Positions 44,553-52,527 of a stretch of DNA of 64,000 nucleotides are shown here, in pieces. The notes beneath the pieces were generated by a model. It saw nothing but the letters and a program-made list of their open reading frames with translations, made no database searches and was not told the DNA's origin. How positions within the stretch are numbered: the first letter of the stretch is position 1; each line of letters starts with the position of its first letter. The DNA lies in assembly GCA_022072025.1 (NCBI GenBank), contig JAJVIP010000009.1:215918-279917 (forward strand), read 5' to 3'. A program made the translations under genes and the position numbers. This DNA comes from Elusimicrobiota bacterium (GTDB taxonomy: Bacteria > Elusimicrobiota > Elusimicrobia > F11).

Positions 44553-45976
44553 TCAATCAATACGCTCAGTGGGATAGGCGTTATCTTTGGCATCCCTTCA
44601 CTCAGCAGTTTGAATGGGAAAAAGAAACACCGCTGATTATCAATTCCGGGAAAGGGGCGTACCTTCACGATATAAAGGGAAACCGATATCTCGATGGCGT
44701 GTCTTCCCTGTGGGTGAACTTGCATGGCCATCGCCATCCTGTTTTGGACCGGGCCCTCAAAAAACAAATCGACAAAATTTCTCATTCCACTTTTTTGGGG
44801 CTGTCGCATGTTCCCGCCATTGAATTGGCTCGCGATTTGGCCTGGGTGGCGCCAACAGGACTCACCCGTTCTTTTTTTTCCGATAATGGAGCCACCGCGG
44901 TAGAAGCGGCTCTCAAAATGGCTTTTCAATATTGGATTGAAAAAGCCACGCCCGGTAACGCGTCCACGCGTCAAGAATTTTTGGCTTTGGAAGGGTCCTA
45001 TCATGGGGATACCATCGGGGCGGTGTCGGTGGGAGGCGTGGGGGCTTTTCACTCCAAATTCAAACCGCTTCTTTTTAAAACAAATTTCGCGATGGCCCCT
45101 GCTTGTTTTCGTTGTCCATTTAATAAGAAGAAAATCCAGAACCGATTTCGGTTGGGAGAAAAGATAAGCGAAATCCCTCGGCCAGGACTCCGCCGGGAGG
45201 AAACGGGATGCCGGTGGGAATGTTTGGCGAGTGTGAAGGTAATTCTTCAATCCAAAGGTTCTCGAATTGCGGCGGGAGTCATCGAACCCGTGATGCAAGG
45301 CGCGGGGGGAATGAGGGTCATGCCGCCGGGTTATGTGGCGGGTTTTAGGCGATTGTTAAGTCAACACAAGGTGCTCATGATTGCCGATGAGGTGGCCACC
45401 GGTTTTTGTCGAACGGGCAGCTTGTTTGCGGTTCAACAAGAAAAAGTTTCTCCTGATTTTCTCTGTTTGGCCAAAGCCATTACCGGCGGCTATTCTCCCT
45501 TGGCCGTGACGATGACGACGGAGAAAATCTTCCAGGCCTTTCGGGCGCCCTATGAACAATTTAAAACTTTTTTCCATGGACACAGTTACACGGCGCACCC
45601 ATTGGGATGTGTTGTGGCGCGAGCCAGTTTGAAACTCATCGATCGCACAAAACTCCTTGAAAAAACGCGTCGGAAAGCCCATCTTTTGAAGGATGAACTT
45701 GAAACTCTTCTTCCTCTCCCTCATGTCGGTAGCATCCGCCAAGCTGGACTTATGGCGGGGGTGGAGCTGGTTCAAGAGAAACGAACCAATACACCTTACC
45801 CCGCAACCATGAGAATGGGAAACCGCGTTTGTAAACGGTTGCTGCGGGATGGAATATGGCTTCGGCCCTTGGGCAATGTGATTGTTGTTATGCCTCCTCC
45901 TGTCATGGCCGATACTGATGTGCGAAGGTTGGTTCGTTCCGTTAAAGAGGCCATCCTTCATGAATGCGGAGATTAA
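44531..45976 (+). CDS. bioA: Adenosylmethionine-8-amino-7-oxononanoate aminotransferase
   Basis: A 481-aa class III aminotransferase that makes 7,8-diaminononanoate using SAM as amino donor. Signatures are DRRYLWHPFTQ at the start, GVSSLWVNLHGHRHP, FFSDNGATAVEAALKMA, VIEPVMQGAGGMRVMPPGY, LMIADEVATGFCRTG and the PLP Lys in CLAKAITGGYSP. A Cys-rich insert (ACFRCPF, about residue 195, and CRWEC, about 229) is present, as in some BioA proteins. The start is GTG 44531, overlapping the hydrolase gene by 22 nt; no nearer start exists before the conserved WHPFTQ. The following GGDEF gene overlaps by 17 nt. Confidence 0.93.
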
Positions 45977-47051
45977 TTCCACCCTGCTTTTTGGCCTGGC
46001 AGTTTTGGCCACCCTTCTCAGTTTTGCTCTGATTTATTTCTCTCGCGAAAAATGGATAGCCCTCAACCAACAGCGGTTAAAACTGCAAGATGAAACGCGC
46101 AATCAGGCCCATTTCCTCTCTCAAGAAGTTTCTTTTTATGAAAGCCGTAAACAGGTGCTCGCGAAAAGGTCTGAGCAGCGCCGTTTACTTTCGGAGGCGG
46201 CAAGGGGGATGGGATCACTTTTGGACCCCACCGCCATTCAATCTCGCCTCATTGAAATCGCCAAACTGTTGTTCCCTTCTCATCTTGTTCAGATTTCTTA
46301 CGGGCAAAAACCTGATGCGATCGATTCCTACGTGGTTGAGCGGCGTCAACCGCTTTTGGTTCCCAGTGAGGTGATGAAAGGCCCGCCTCAGCTCGCGGTT
46401 CCGATTTTGGCCCAACGATCCGTGGTTGGGGTATTGCGTTTGGGGGGAGATCCCCGCAGTAAAGAAATATTCACGCGTGATGATTTGCGATTGCTTGAGA
46501 TTCTGGCCAATTTGGCCTCGTTGGCCATGGACAATTGTGTTTTATTTCACCAGGTTCAGCAGACGGCTCTGCGCGACCATCTGACAGGACTTCTGACCAA
46601 TCGGGCGTTTCAAGATCAATTGGAACAATCCATTTTAGAGGCCAGTCGGTACAATCAACCTTTGTCACTGGTGTTGGTGGACGTCGATCACTTCAAGAAT
46701 ATCAATGACACCCAGGGGCACCAAATGGGAGATCTCATTCTTCAAGGTTTGGCTCATGTGTTGGACCGTAATGTTCGAGATGTCGATATTATCGCCCGTT
46801 ATGGCGGGGAGGAATTTGCGCTTCTTTTGCTTCACACTCCTCACCGGGAAGCCAGTCTTTTGGCTGAACAAATCCGAAAAGATCTTGAAGCCCAGGTATT
46901 TGGCGGGGCAGGAAAAAATCTTTCCATCACGGCCAGTTTTGGAGTGGCCACTTTTCCTGAAGATGCCACCAGCGGGCAACAATTGTTCCGCCAAGCTGAT
47001 CAGAGGCTCTACAAAGCCAAATCCAATGGCCGAAATCAGGTGCAGGCATGA
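45960..47051 (+). CDS. Membrane-anchored diguanylate cyclase (GGDEF), I-site intact
   Basis: A 363-aa protein: one N-terminal transmembrane helix (STLLFGLAVLATLLSFALIYF), a coiled-coil/GAF-like sensor region (about 60-195) and a C-terminal GGDEF domain (about 205-362). The active loop is ARYGGEEFALLLLH. RDVD five residues earlier is an RxxD inhibitory site, so product feedback is expected. It makes c-di-GMP, which typically promotes polysaccharide production. The start ATG 45960 lies 17 nt inside bioA; the ORF opens earlier (45882), but those codons are within bioA. The next gene overlaps by 4 nt and is a second GGDEF protein. Confidence 0.87.
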   Translation: MNAEINSTLLFGLAVLATLLSFALIYFSREKWIALNQQRLKLQDETRNQAHFLSQEVSFYESRKQVLAKRSEQRRLLSEAARGMGSLLDPTAIQSRLIEIAKLLFPSHLVQISYGQKPDAIDSYVVERRQPLLVPSEVMKGPPQLAVPILAQRSVVGVLRLGGDPRSKEIFTRDDLRLLEILANLASLAMDNCVLFHQVQQTALRDHLTGLLTNRAFQDQLEQSILEASRYNQPLSLVLVDVDHFKNINDTQGHQMGDLILQGLAHVLDRNVRDVDIIARYGGEEFALLLLHTPHREASLLAEQIRKDLEAQVFGGAGKNLSITASFGVATFPEDATSGQQLFRQADQRLYKAKSNGRNQVQA

Positions 47052-48169
47052 CCCCATTTTTATGGTTTTCAATTTATATGGGGATTGTCTTGGTGGGGAC
47101 CCTTGGTTTCATGTCAATCTATAAACGAAAAGCAGTGGAAATTGAACGAGAAATGTCGGGGAATGCCCAATTGGAGTTTGATGCGCTCAAGAACCGTCAT
47201 GCGGGTCTCAAGGAAGCGGTGGCGAAGGGAGAGCGGGAAGAACAGCGTTCACTTCAAATTTATGGAGTGGCCAAATCATTGGCGGAGTCATTGTCCTGGA
47301 AAGACATGGCGCCTCGTTTATCTCAAGGCATACAGAAAATTTTTGGCGCGTTTGAGTTTTTGCTGTATGCCGTTGATGAACGGGGAGAATGGACACAACT
47401 TCTTCGGCGAGGGAATTGGGCCCAGGAGCCACCCCTCTCCCCTCTTTCACAGGTCCCCGCTGGGTTGGTTTATCCGCCTCAAGTCACTGAAATTGTTCCC
47501 GTCCAGGTGGTCCCTGTCATGAATGAAAATGCCCAGGGCGAAAAGAATCGAAGCGGAATCTTGTTTCTCAAATCCGCTCAGCCTGCGACCCAGGAACATT
47601 TGGAGGCGGCTGAAGAGTTCGGAGCTCAATTGGGGGTGGCCCTTTCCAAGGCGCTTCTATTCAATCAGATGGAAATGCAATCCCGTCAGGATGGACTGAC
47701 CGGAGTTTTCCGTCGTCAACCTTTTATGGACCGTTTGGAAGAGGAATTAAAACGGGCCGCCTTGTTCCAAACGCCTTTCAGTTTGTTGATGGTCGATATC
47801 GACCATTTCAAGGCGGTCAATGATTCCCACGGTCACGCCGCCGGAGACACGGTTTTGACGCGGGTTGGAAAAATTCTAAGAGAATCTTTTTACGAAACCG
47901 ACGTGGTGGGCCGTTATGGGGGGGAAGAGTTTGTTGTGTTATTGCCCCACGCGGAACAAGGGGGCATGATGCGAAAGGCGGAGTCGCTTCGGCAACGAGT
48001 GGCGAATGAAGTGATTCCCTCTGGATTTGAAAATTTAAAGGTGACTGTGAGCATTGGCGTGGCGCATTTCCCAAAAGACGGTCGGACGGCTGAGGCTTTG
48101 ATTGGAAGCGCCGATCGCGCTCTGTATAAAGCCAAAGCGACCGGCCGCAACCGCGTGGTCCAAGCCTAA
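47048..48169 (+). CDS. Membrane-anchored diguanylate cyclase (GGDEF), I-site degenerate
   Basis: A 373-aa protein with the same layout as its neighbour: one N-terminal transmembrane helix (FLWFSIYMGIVLVGTLGFMSI), coiled coil and GAF-like sensor (about 35-205), then GGDEF (about 210-372) with the loop GRYGGEEFVVLLPH. The RxxD inhibitory site reads YETD, so the Arg is missing and product inhibition may be lost. It begins in the previous stop (ATGA). Its stop overlaps the stop of the convergent small gene on the minus strand by 4 nt. AGCGCT followed by seven T just after the stop may be a weak terminator. Confidence 0.87.
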   Translation: MTPFLWFSIYMGIVLVGTLGFMSIYKRKAVEIEREMSGNAQLEFDALKNRHAGLKEAVAKGEREEQRSLQIYGVAKSLAESLSWKDMAPRLSQGIQKIFGAFEFLLYAVDERGEWTQLLRRGNWAQEPPLSPLSQVPAGLVYPPQVTEIVPVQVVPVMNENAQGEKNRSGILFLKSAQPATQEHLEAAEEFGAQLGVALSKALLFNQMEMQSRQDGLTGVFRRQPFMDRLEEELKRAALFQTPFSLLMVDIDHFKAVNDSHGHAAGDTVLTRVGKILRESFYETDVVGRYGGEEFVVLLPHAEQGGMMRKAESLRQRVANEVIPSGFENLKVTVSIGVAHFPKDGRTAEALIGSADRALYKAKATGRNRVVQA

Positions 48170-48501
48170 GCGCTTTTTTTCCCTTTTCTTGAATGGGACA
48201 AAATACCCGCCACCCCATCAGCCAACAAAGGGAAAACTCTTCTAAGAACATAGGTTCCAGCCAATGACGTTAGATATTTAAACCATTTTCCTTTGTTGAG
48301 CGTTTTGACAGTCGCGGTGAGGGCAGCCACACTGGATCCGATTCCTCCCAAAAATAGCAGCGGGTGTTTTTTGATCAGATTTAAGGGATTTTTCATGTCG
48401 GCGAGAGATGATTTCAATTGACCGGCGCTTTCATCGAGACTGGCTTTCTTAATTTGAACATCGGATTTGAGTTGAGAAAGGCTGACTTTGGGAAAAATCA
48501 T
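48166..48501 (-). CDS. Small membrane-associated protein of unknown family (YqjK-position)
   Basis: A 111-aa protein I do not recognise. The N-terminal 40 residues are a Ser/Lys-rich amphipathic helix (VSLSQLKSDVQIKKASLDES). A hydrophobic segment (HPLLFLGGIGSSVAALTATV) follows, and a second, weaker one precedes the basic C-terminus. The start at 48501 overlaps the upstream gene by 4 nt; an ORF open to 48591 exists but would lie inside that gene. Position after a holin-X/YqjE-like gene and near a YqjD-like gene recalls the E. coli yqjD-yqjE-yqjK cluster, but sequence homology to YqjK is not established. Confidence 0.65.
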   Translation of the reverse strand: MIFPKVSLSQLKSDVQIKKASLDESAGQLKSSLADMKNPLNLIKKHPLLFLGGIGSSVAALTATVKTLNKGKWFKYLTSLAGTYVLRRVFPLLADGVAGILSHSRKGKKSA

Positions 48502-48836
48502 GATTTGAGGCGTTTGAGCCAATGAAGCGCCACTGCGCCACAGAGGACCGCCAGAAGCAGGTAAATTCCTCCAATGATAAGCAGCGCCCACCCGGCGCTA
48601 CCCGTCAAATGGGTTAGCCATAGGCCGAGCGCGACGCTCAGCAAGGCAAAGGCGATAATCACCGCCAATCCCGCGAAAAAAACCAAAAAAAGGAACGCGG
48701 CGCTTGCGGCGGCGAGCGCCGTCGCCTGGGCTTGGAGAAGAGTGAGCGCGCTGCCGGCATAATCGATGCCGTCAGTAATGACCTTTTTCAATTGAAAAAG
48801 GATGGAACTGTTTTCAGGGTCTTGGGTTGTATGCAT
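48498..48836 (-). CDS. Holin-X / YqjE-like small membrane protein
   Basis: A 112-aa protein with two long hydrophobic helices: AAASAAFLFLVFFAGLAVII (extended) and WALLIIGGIYLLLAVLCGAV. The N-terminal helix carries the ITDGIDYAGSALTLLQAQ segment common in putative phage-holin family (holin superfamily III, YqjE) proteins. These are chromosomal, stress-related membrane proteins and not true phage holins. It heads a two-gene minus-strand unit, and is transcribed away from the YqjD-like gene with a 67-bp intergenic region that probably holds both promoters. Confidence 0.72.
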   Translation of the reverse strand: MHTTQDPENSSILFQLKKVITDGIDYAGSALTLLQAQATALAAASAAFLFLVFFAGLAVIIAFALLSVALGLWLTHLTGSAGWALLIIGGIYLLLAVLCGAVALHWLKRLKS

Positions 48837-48903
48837 GGCCTATAGTATAGCTTGGTAAAGTGATAAACTGCACGCTTTCCGAAGTAATTTTGAGGGGGTT
48901 GTT

Positions 48904-49122
48904 ATGGAAAATGGACATGAAGCAGGGAAAGAAAAGCTCAAAACGCTTATTGAGGAACAGGCCACCAAGATAAAAGAAAAAATGGCCGAAGTTGAATGGA
49001 ATGAAGTGCCGGAAGAAATTAAAACCTATGTGCGCAAGAAACCCTGGAAAAGCCTCGCCATCGCCCTCGGAATGGGTTTGTTAGCTGGATACGTCTTAAA
49101 ATCCAATAAAAAAGACCAATAA
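48904..49122 (+). CDS. YqjD/ElaB (DUF883)-like small membrane-anchored protein
   Basis: A 72-aa protein. The N-terminal two thirds is a charged helix (KLKTLIEEQATKIKEKMAEV); the C-terminus has the typical VRKKPWKSLAIALGMGLLAG YVLK tail-anchor, where a Pro-Trp-containing start leads into a Gly-rich helix. DUF883 proteins attach to the inner membrane by this tail and, in E. coli, bind ribosomes in stationary phase. A GAGGGGG ribosome binding site precedes ATG 48904. It sits divergently from the YqjE-like gene, as part of the same conserved neighbourhood. Confidence 0.8.
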   Translation: MENGHEAGKEKLKTLIEEQATKIKEKMAEVEWNEVPEEIKTYVRKKPWKSLAIALGMGLLAGYVLKSNKKDQ

Positions 49123-49133
49123 AGGAAGTGATC

Positions 49134-49772
49134 ATGAAATCATTAAAAGTATGGATGTGTTGTGCTGTGATTGCCTGTAACGCCCTGCCGTCTTCTTTTG
49201 CGGAAACCATAAAAAAGGAGACCATAAAAGCCATGCCAAGTACCGGACAAGACCTCTCAGTCGTATTCGAAACCTCTCTCGGAAATTTCACCATTGATCT
49301 TTTCGCCAAAGAAGCCCCCAAAACTGTCGAAAATTTTGTTGGGTTGGCCAAAGGAACCAAAGAATTTACCGATCCGAAGACGGGTCAAAAAACCAAACGC
49401 CCTTTTTATGATGGGCTTATCTTTCATCGTGTGATTCCCAATTTCATGATTCAGGGTGGAGACCCCATCGGAAATGGAACTGGCGGGCCGGGTTATCAGT
49501 TTGAAGATGAGTTCGCTTCCGGTCGAACCTTTAACAAGGTGGGCATTTTGGCCATGGCCAATGCGGGTCCTGGAACAAATGGCAGTCAGTTTTTCATCAC
49601 GACCGCCGTTACCCCATGGCTGAACAATCGACACACAATTTTTGGTGAAGTGGTTCAAGGCTACGATGTGGTTGAAAAAATCAGCAAAGTTCAACGTGAT
49701 GGCAGCGACCGTCCTTTGACGCCGGTCAGCATTAAAAAAGTCACCATCAAGGAAAAAGCCGCAAGCAAGTAA
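49134..49772 (+). CDS. Exported cyclophilin-type peptidyl-prolyl isomerase
   Basis: A 212-aa protein with a signal peptide (about 1-22, ending SSFA) and a cyclophilin domain (about 38-205). Catalytic Arg and conserved residues are in YDGLIFHRVIPNFMIQGGDP, then MANAGPGTNGSQFFITTAVT and HTIFGEVVQGYDVVEKI. It helps fold exported proteins. The start is ATG 49134: AAAGGAAG at 49121-49128 is at the right distance. The in-frame GTG at 49128 overlaps that site. It lies 11 nt after the YqjD-like gene and 33 nt before a peroxiredoxin. Confidence 0.92.
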   Translation: MKSLKVWMCCAVIACNALPSSFAETIKKETIKAMPSTGQDLSVVFETSLGNFTIDLFAKEAPKTVENFVGLAKGTKEFTDPKTGQKTKRPFYDGLIFHRVIPNFMIQGGDPIGNGTGGPGYQFEDEFASGRTFNKVGILAMANAGPGTNGSQFFITTAVTPWLNNRHTIFGEVVQGYDVVEKISKVQRDGSDRPLTPVSIKKVTIKEKAASK

Positions 49773-49805
49773 ATTTTAAAAAATGAATGAAAAGGAGAAT
49801 TGCGT

Positions 49806-50387
49806 ATGAGTCTGGTACAAAAAACAGCGCCTGAGTTTAAAGGCAAAGCCGTCGTGGGTCATGAGTTCAAAGACCTTTCTTTGTCTCAATACAAAGGGAA
49901 ATGGGTCATTCTTTTCTTTTATCCTCTTGATTTCACCTTCGTTTGCCCAACTGAAATCATCGATTTTTCAGATAAGGCTGCTGAGTTCAAAAAACTGAAT
50001 GCTGAAATAATCGGTTGTTCGGTGGACAGTCATTACACCCACTTGGCTTGGATCAACACCCCTCGAAAAGAGGGAGGCTTGGGAGCCATCAATTATCCGT
50101 TGCTCTCGGACCTCAATAAAGAAGTGGCGCGTGACTATGGAGTGTTGGCGGATGGCGGTTTGGCTCTACGAGGCCTGTTTATTATCAATCCCAAAGGTCA
50201 AATCGTATATGAAGTGGTTCATGATTTGGCGGTGGGACGTAATCCCGATGAAACTCTTCGGGTCCTGGCCGCTTTTCAGCAGGTTGAAAAAACCGGTGAA
50301 GTGTGCCCTTCCAGCTGGAAACCCGGCGCCAAAACAATGAAGGCTGATCCGGTGGGCGCGAAAGAATATTTCGCCGGCGTGAAATAA
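49806..50387 (+). CDS. Typical 2-Cys peroxiredoxin (AhpC/TSA family)
   Basis: A 193-aa peroxiredoxin that reduces peroxides in the cytoplasm. The peroxidatic Cys is C47 in [15 protein letters not shown] and the resolving Cys is C167 in [11 protein letters not shown], followed by the C-terminal helix. Both are intact. The start is ATG 49806, with AAAGGAGAA upstream; the in-frame TTG 49800 overlaps that site. It is followed after 34 nt by a tiny ORF with a strong Shine-Dalgarno that encodes a Cys-Gly-Cys end, and then by a terminator. Confidence 0.94.
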   Translation: MSLVQKTAPEFKGKAVVGHEFKDLSLSQYKGKWVILFFYPLDFTFVCPTEIIDFSDKAAEFKKLNAEIIGCSVDSHYTHLAWINTPRKEGGLGAINYPLLSDLNKEVARDYGVLADGGLALRGLFIINPKGQIVYEVVHDLAVGRNPDETLRVLAAFQQVEKTGEVCPSSWKPGAKTMKADPVGAKEYFAGVK

Positions 50388-50407
50388 ATTGAAAGAAAAA
50401 TTTTCTC

Positions 50408-50414
50408 AGGAGGT
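50408..50414 (+). promoter_or_regulatory. Strong Shine-Dalgarno (AGGAGGT) ahead of the nonapeptide ORF
   Basis: AGGAGGT at 50408-50414 is a perfect anti-Shine-Dalgarno match, 7 nt before ATG 50422. It is stronger than most in the window and has no other start codon in a suitable position, which supports translation of the short ORF. Confidence 0.75.
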
Positions 50415-50421
50415 GGCTATC

Positions 50422-50451
50422 ATGGGTCCAAAAAGTCCTTGCGGTTGCTAA
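50422..50451 (+). CDS. Nonapeptide MGPKSPCGC (putative small redox peptide)
   Basis: A nine-residue ORF: Met-Gly-Pro-Lys-Ser-Pro-Cys-Gly-Cys, stop TAA. A perfect AGGAGGT ribosome binding site sits 7 nt upstream. It begins 34 nt after the peroxiredoxin stop and ends 29 nt before a terminator, so it is probably the last cistron of the peroxiredoxin mRNA. CGC (Cys-X-Cys) dithiols are known to have a low enough thiol pKa to act in disulfide exchange. It might act as a reductant, metal ligand or modified peptide, or the ORF might be a leader that acts only by being translated. No family is known to me. Confidence 0.55.
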   Translation: MGPKSPCGC

Positions 50452-50480
50452 ACCGAAACTAACCAAAGTTTCAATTGAAA

Positions 50481-50516
50481 GGCCTTCCCTCATCAATATG
50501 GGGGAGGGCCTTTTTT
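50481..50516 (+). terminator. Intrinsic terminator between convergent genes
   Basis: GGCCTTCCC (50481-50489) pairs with GGGAGGGCC (50502-50510), one G-T wobble, followed by six T (50511-50516). It terminates the peroxiredoxin/nonapeptide transcript. Read on the minus strand the same stem is followed by TTTC, so it may also end the phosphodiesterase transcript. Confidence 0.85.
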
Positions 50517-50522
50517 ATGGGG

Positions 50523-51830
50523 TCAATTAAAATCCAGTCCCATCACTTTGGCCAGGGTGGGAGCCAGAAGTTCGATGGAAACGGGCGTATTGATCCTCTC
50601 AGGATTAAAACTCTGCCCATAGAAAAGAAGCGGAACGGTGGCATCGTAATCGTAAGGACTCCCATGGGATGTTCCACTCTTGTAGGGGGTGACCAAGACG
50701 CCGGGTTTGAACCGGACCATCAGGTCCCCGGATCGTCCGGCAAAATAACTGCGTTGGTAGATGCGGGAAAATTTGTCCTGTTCTATGAGAGGGTTGTTCA
50801 GATAAACACTGGCCACCATTTTATTTTTCTTAAGTTCCGATTGAATTTGAAGCAAGAAACGGCCCCAATCAAGTCCTCGTTTTATCACCAAAGGCTTATT
50901 TAAATAGAGATGGGGAAATAAACACCCCACAATCCATGAGGATTGGGGTTCCGGGTAGAGCGCTTGGCAAGCGGCCTCCAGTTGTTTTTCCAGGTCACTT
51001 CTTCGCACCCTTTGGGCTCCCATTTTTTTCCCTTCGGGGCTTTCTGGAACAGGGAGAACCCCATGGTCCGATGTTAGAGCCAATACAAAATCCCCGTTGG
51101 TTTTTTGGTGGAGGAGGTTCAGGAGTTCGTCAAGAATCCCATCCAAAGCGCCAAGTTGGTCTTTTATTTGTTTGCTGTCAGGACCGTAGGTGTGTCCGAT
51201 CAAATCGGTTCCAGAAAAACTGAGAGTCAGCAGATCGCAGGCTCCGTCTTGTCCCAATGAACTGGTTTCTAATACTTTTTTCACCAGTCGAAACGTCGCG
51301 ACATCGATTTCAGGTGAGGGAAAAAGTTCCTTTTTGATGGGATAGTGGGTGTTAAATTCATTGACCCAGTCTGGCGTCGAGCCATAGGCTTTGGATGAGG
51401 TTACCTTCCGAAGTTTTTCATCAAACCACAGGACCATGTCCGCCTTGTGTCCCCCCAAAAGAATGGCGGAGCGGTCCTTGAATGAAATGGAAACCACTTG
51501 AGACAGGGGGTTGGTTTCTTTGAGGACATCTCCCAATGTTTTGGTCATCAGTTGGTCAGGACCCAAGCCCCCATGAGGAGATTCAATAGAAGTGATGGTT
51601 TTCCTCGTTTCCCGGTCGTACCAAACATTGGAAATAATGCCCGTTTCTCCGGGAGGTTTTCCTGTAATGATGGCTGCATGCCCTGGCGCCGTTTCTGTTG
51701 GGATATGTTCCAGTTGGGCGTGGGAGTAATAAAGAGATTGACCCAAAAGGCGCTTGAACCCTTTTTTATAAATGAGGTTTGGTTTTTCCTCCAACTGATC
51801 GGCACGCAGTTGGTCCACCACCACAATCAC
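50523..51830 (-). CDS. Exported alkaline-phosphatase-superfamily phosphodiesterase/phosphatase
   Basis: A 435-aa protein of the type I phosphodiesterase/nucleotide pyrophosphatase class (PafA-like). The first metal ligand is in VIVVVDQLRADQ; the nucleophile is probably T47 in IPTETAPGHAAIITGKPPG; later metal ligands are in LTLSFSGTDLIGHTYGPDS, ALTSDHGVLPVPES and the final GTSHGSPYDYDATVPLLFYG. The annotated start is GTG 51830, but an in-frame hydrophobic leader (NFLLLTLLFWSLPLTASPRL) lies just upstream without an ATG, GTG or TTG; see findings. It probably acts in the periplasm. It lies downstream of the redoxin and dsbD genes. Confidence 0.82.
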   Translation of the reverse strand: MIVVVDQLRADQLEEKPNLIYKKGFKRLLGQSLYYSHAQLEHIPTETAPGHAAIITGKPPGETGIISNVWYDRETRKTITSIESPHGGLGPDQLMTKTLGDVLKETNPLSQVVSISFKDRSAILLGGHKADMVLWFDEKLRKVTSSKAYGSTPDWVNEFNTHYPIKKELFPSPEIDVATFRLVKKVLETSSLGQDGACDLLTLSFSGTDLIGHTYGPDSKQIKDQLGALDGILDELLNLLHQKTNGDFVLALTSDHGVLPVPESPEGKKMGAQRVRRSDLEKQLEAACQALYPEPQSSWIVGCLFPHLYLNKPLVIKRGLDWGRFLLQIQSELKKNKMVASVYLNNPLIEQDKFSRIYQRSYFAGRSGDLMVRFKPGVLVTPYKSGTSHGSPYDYDATVPLLFYGQSFNPERINTPVSIELLAPTLAKVMGLDFN

Positions 51831-51891
51831 CGCCAGCCGAGGGCTGGCGGTGAGGGGCAGTGACCAAAAGAGGAGAGTGAGGAGAAGGAAA

Positions 51892-52506
51892 TTACTTCGC
51901 GTATTTAACGGAGCAACCGTAAGGTTCGGTGGTGGCGATTGTTACTTTTTTCCCCGCTAGGATCTCATCGAGGGCGGCACTGACATAGTTTTTGGCGCCT
52001 TTTATATCCGATTGTTTGTGGGTGGGTTTGTCATCAATGGCGCCCTTGTAAACAAGGTTGCCATTCGCGTCGATGATATACATGTGAGGGGTGGTTTTTG
52101 CGTCGTAAGAGCTGCCCACTTTTCCGTCTTCATCCAATAGATAGGCCAGCGAATGAGCTCCCGCGTGAGCGATTTCTTTGTTCCAATCTGCCGGAGACAT
52201 TTGCCCTTGTTTTCCTTTGGCGGAAGAACAAATCGAAAGCCAGATCACCCCTTTGTCTGAATATTTTTTTTGGAGGGACTGCATGTTTTTGCTTCCATAG
52301 TGTTTCACAACGAACGGACAGCCGAAATTGGTCCATTCTAAAACCACCACGCGCCCTTTATAATCCGAGAGCACATGTGTTTTTCCTTGCGTGTCGATCA
52401 GCGAGAAATCCGGCGCTTTCGAGCCGATGGCGGGAGATTCGGCCTGAACATATCCAAGGGTCATCAGAGCCAATCCCAGTGCGGTGAACACGAATTTTTT
52501 CTTCAT
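51892..52506 (-). CDS. Exported redoxin/TlpA-like thiol-disulfide protein
   Basis: A 204-aa protein with a signal peptide (about 1-22) and a thioredoxin-fold redoxin domain: AIGSKAPDFSLIDTQGKTHV, then the catalytic Cys C63 in WTNFGCPFVVKHYG. It lacks CxxC. A second Cys (C198) is in the C-terminal YGCSVKYAK, a segment characteristic of this redoxin subfamily. It probably takes electrons from DsbD or reduces peroxides or cofactors in the periplasm. It lies between dsbD (21 nt upstream) and the phosphodiesterase on the minus strand; the three probably form an operon. Confidence 0.83.
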   Translation of the reverse strand: MKKKFVFTALGLALMTLGYVQAESPAIGSKAPDFSLIDTQGKTHVLSDYKGRVVVLEWTNFGCPFVVKHYGSKNMQSLQKKYSDKGVIWLSICSSAKGKQGQMSPADWNKEIAHAGAHSLAYLLDEDGKVGSSYDAKTTPHMYIIDANGNLVYKGAIDDKPTHKQSDIKGAKNYVSAALDEILAGKKVTIATTEPYGCSVKYAK

Positions 52507-52527
52507 AATATTCTGTCTCCTTTTTAT

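Noticed and set aside
48498..48836. Prophage holin
   Set aside because: The holin-X family name is misleading; no phage genes are near and the neighbours are YqjD-like.
48837..48903. Divergent promoter pair
   Set aside because: Several AT-rich boxes exist (TATAGT, TAAACT), but none has a convincing -35 at proper spacing.
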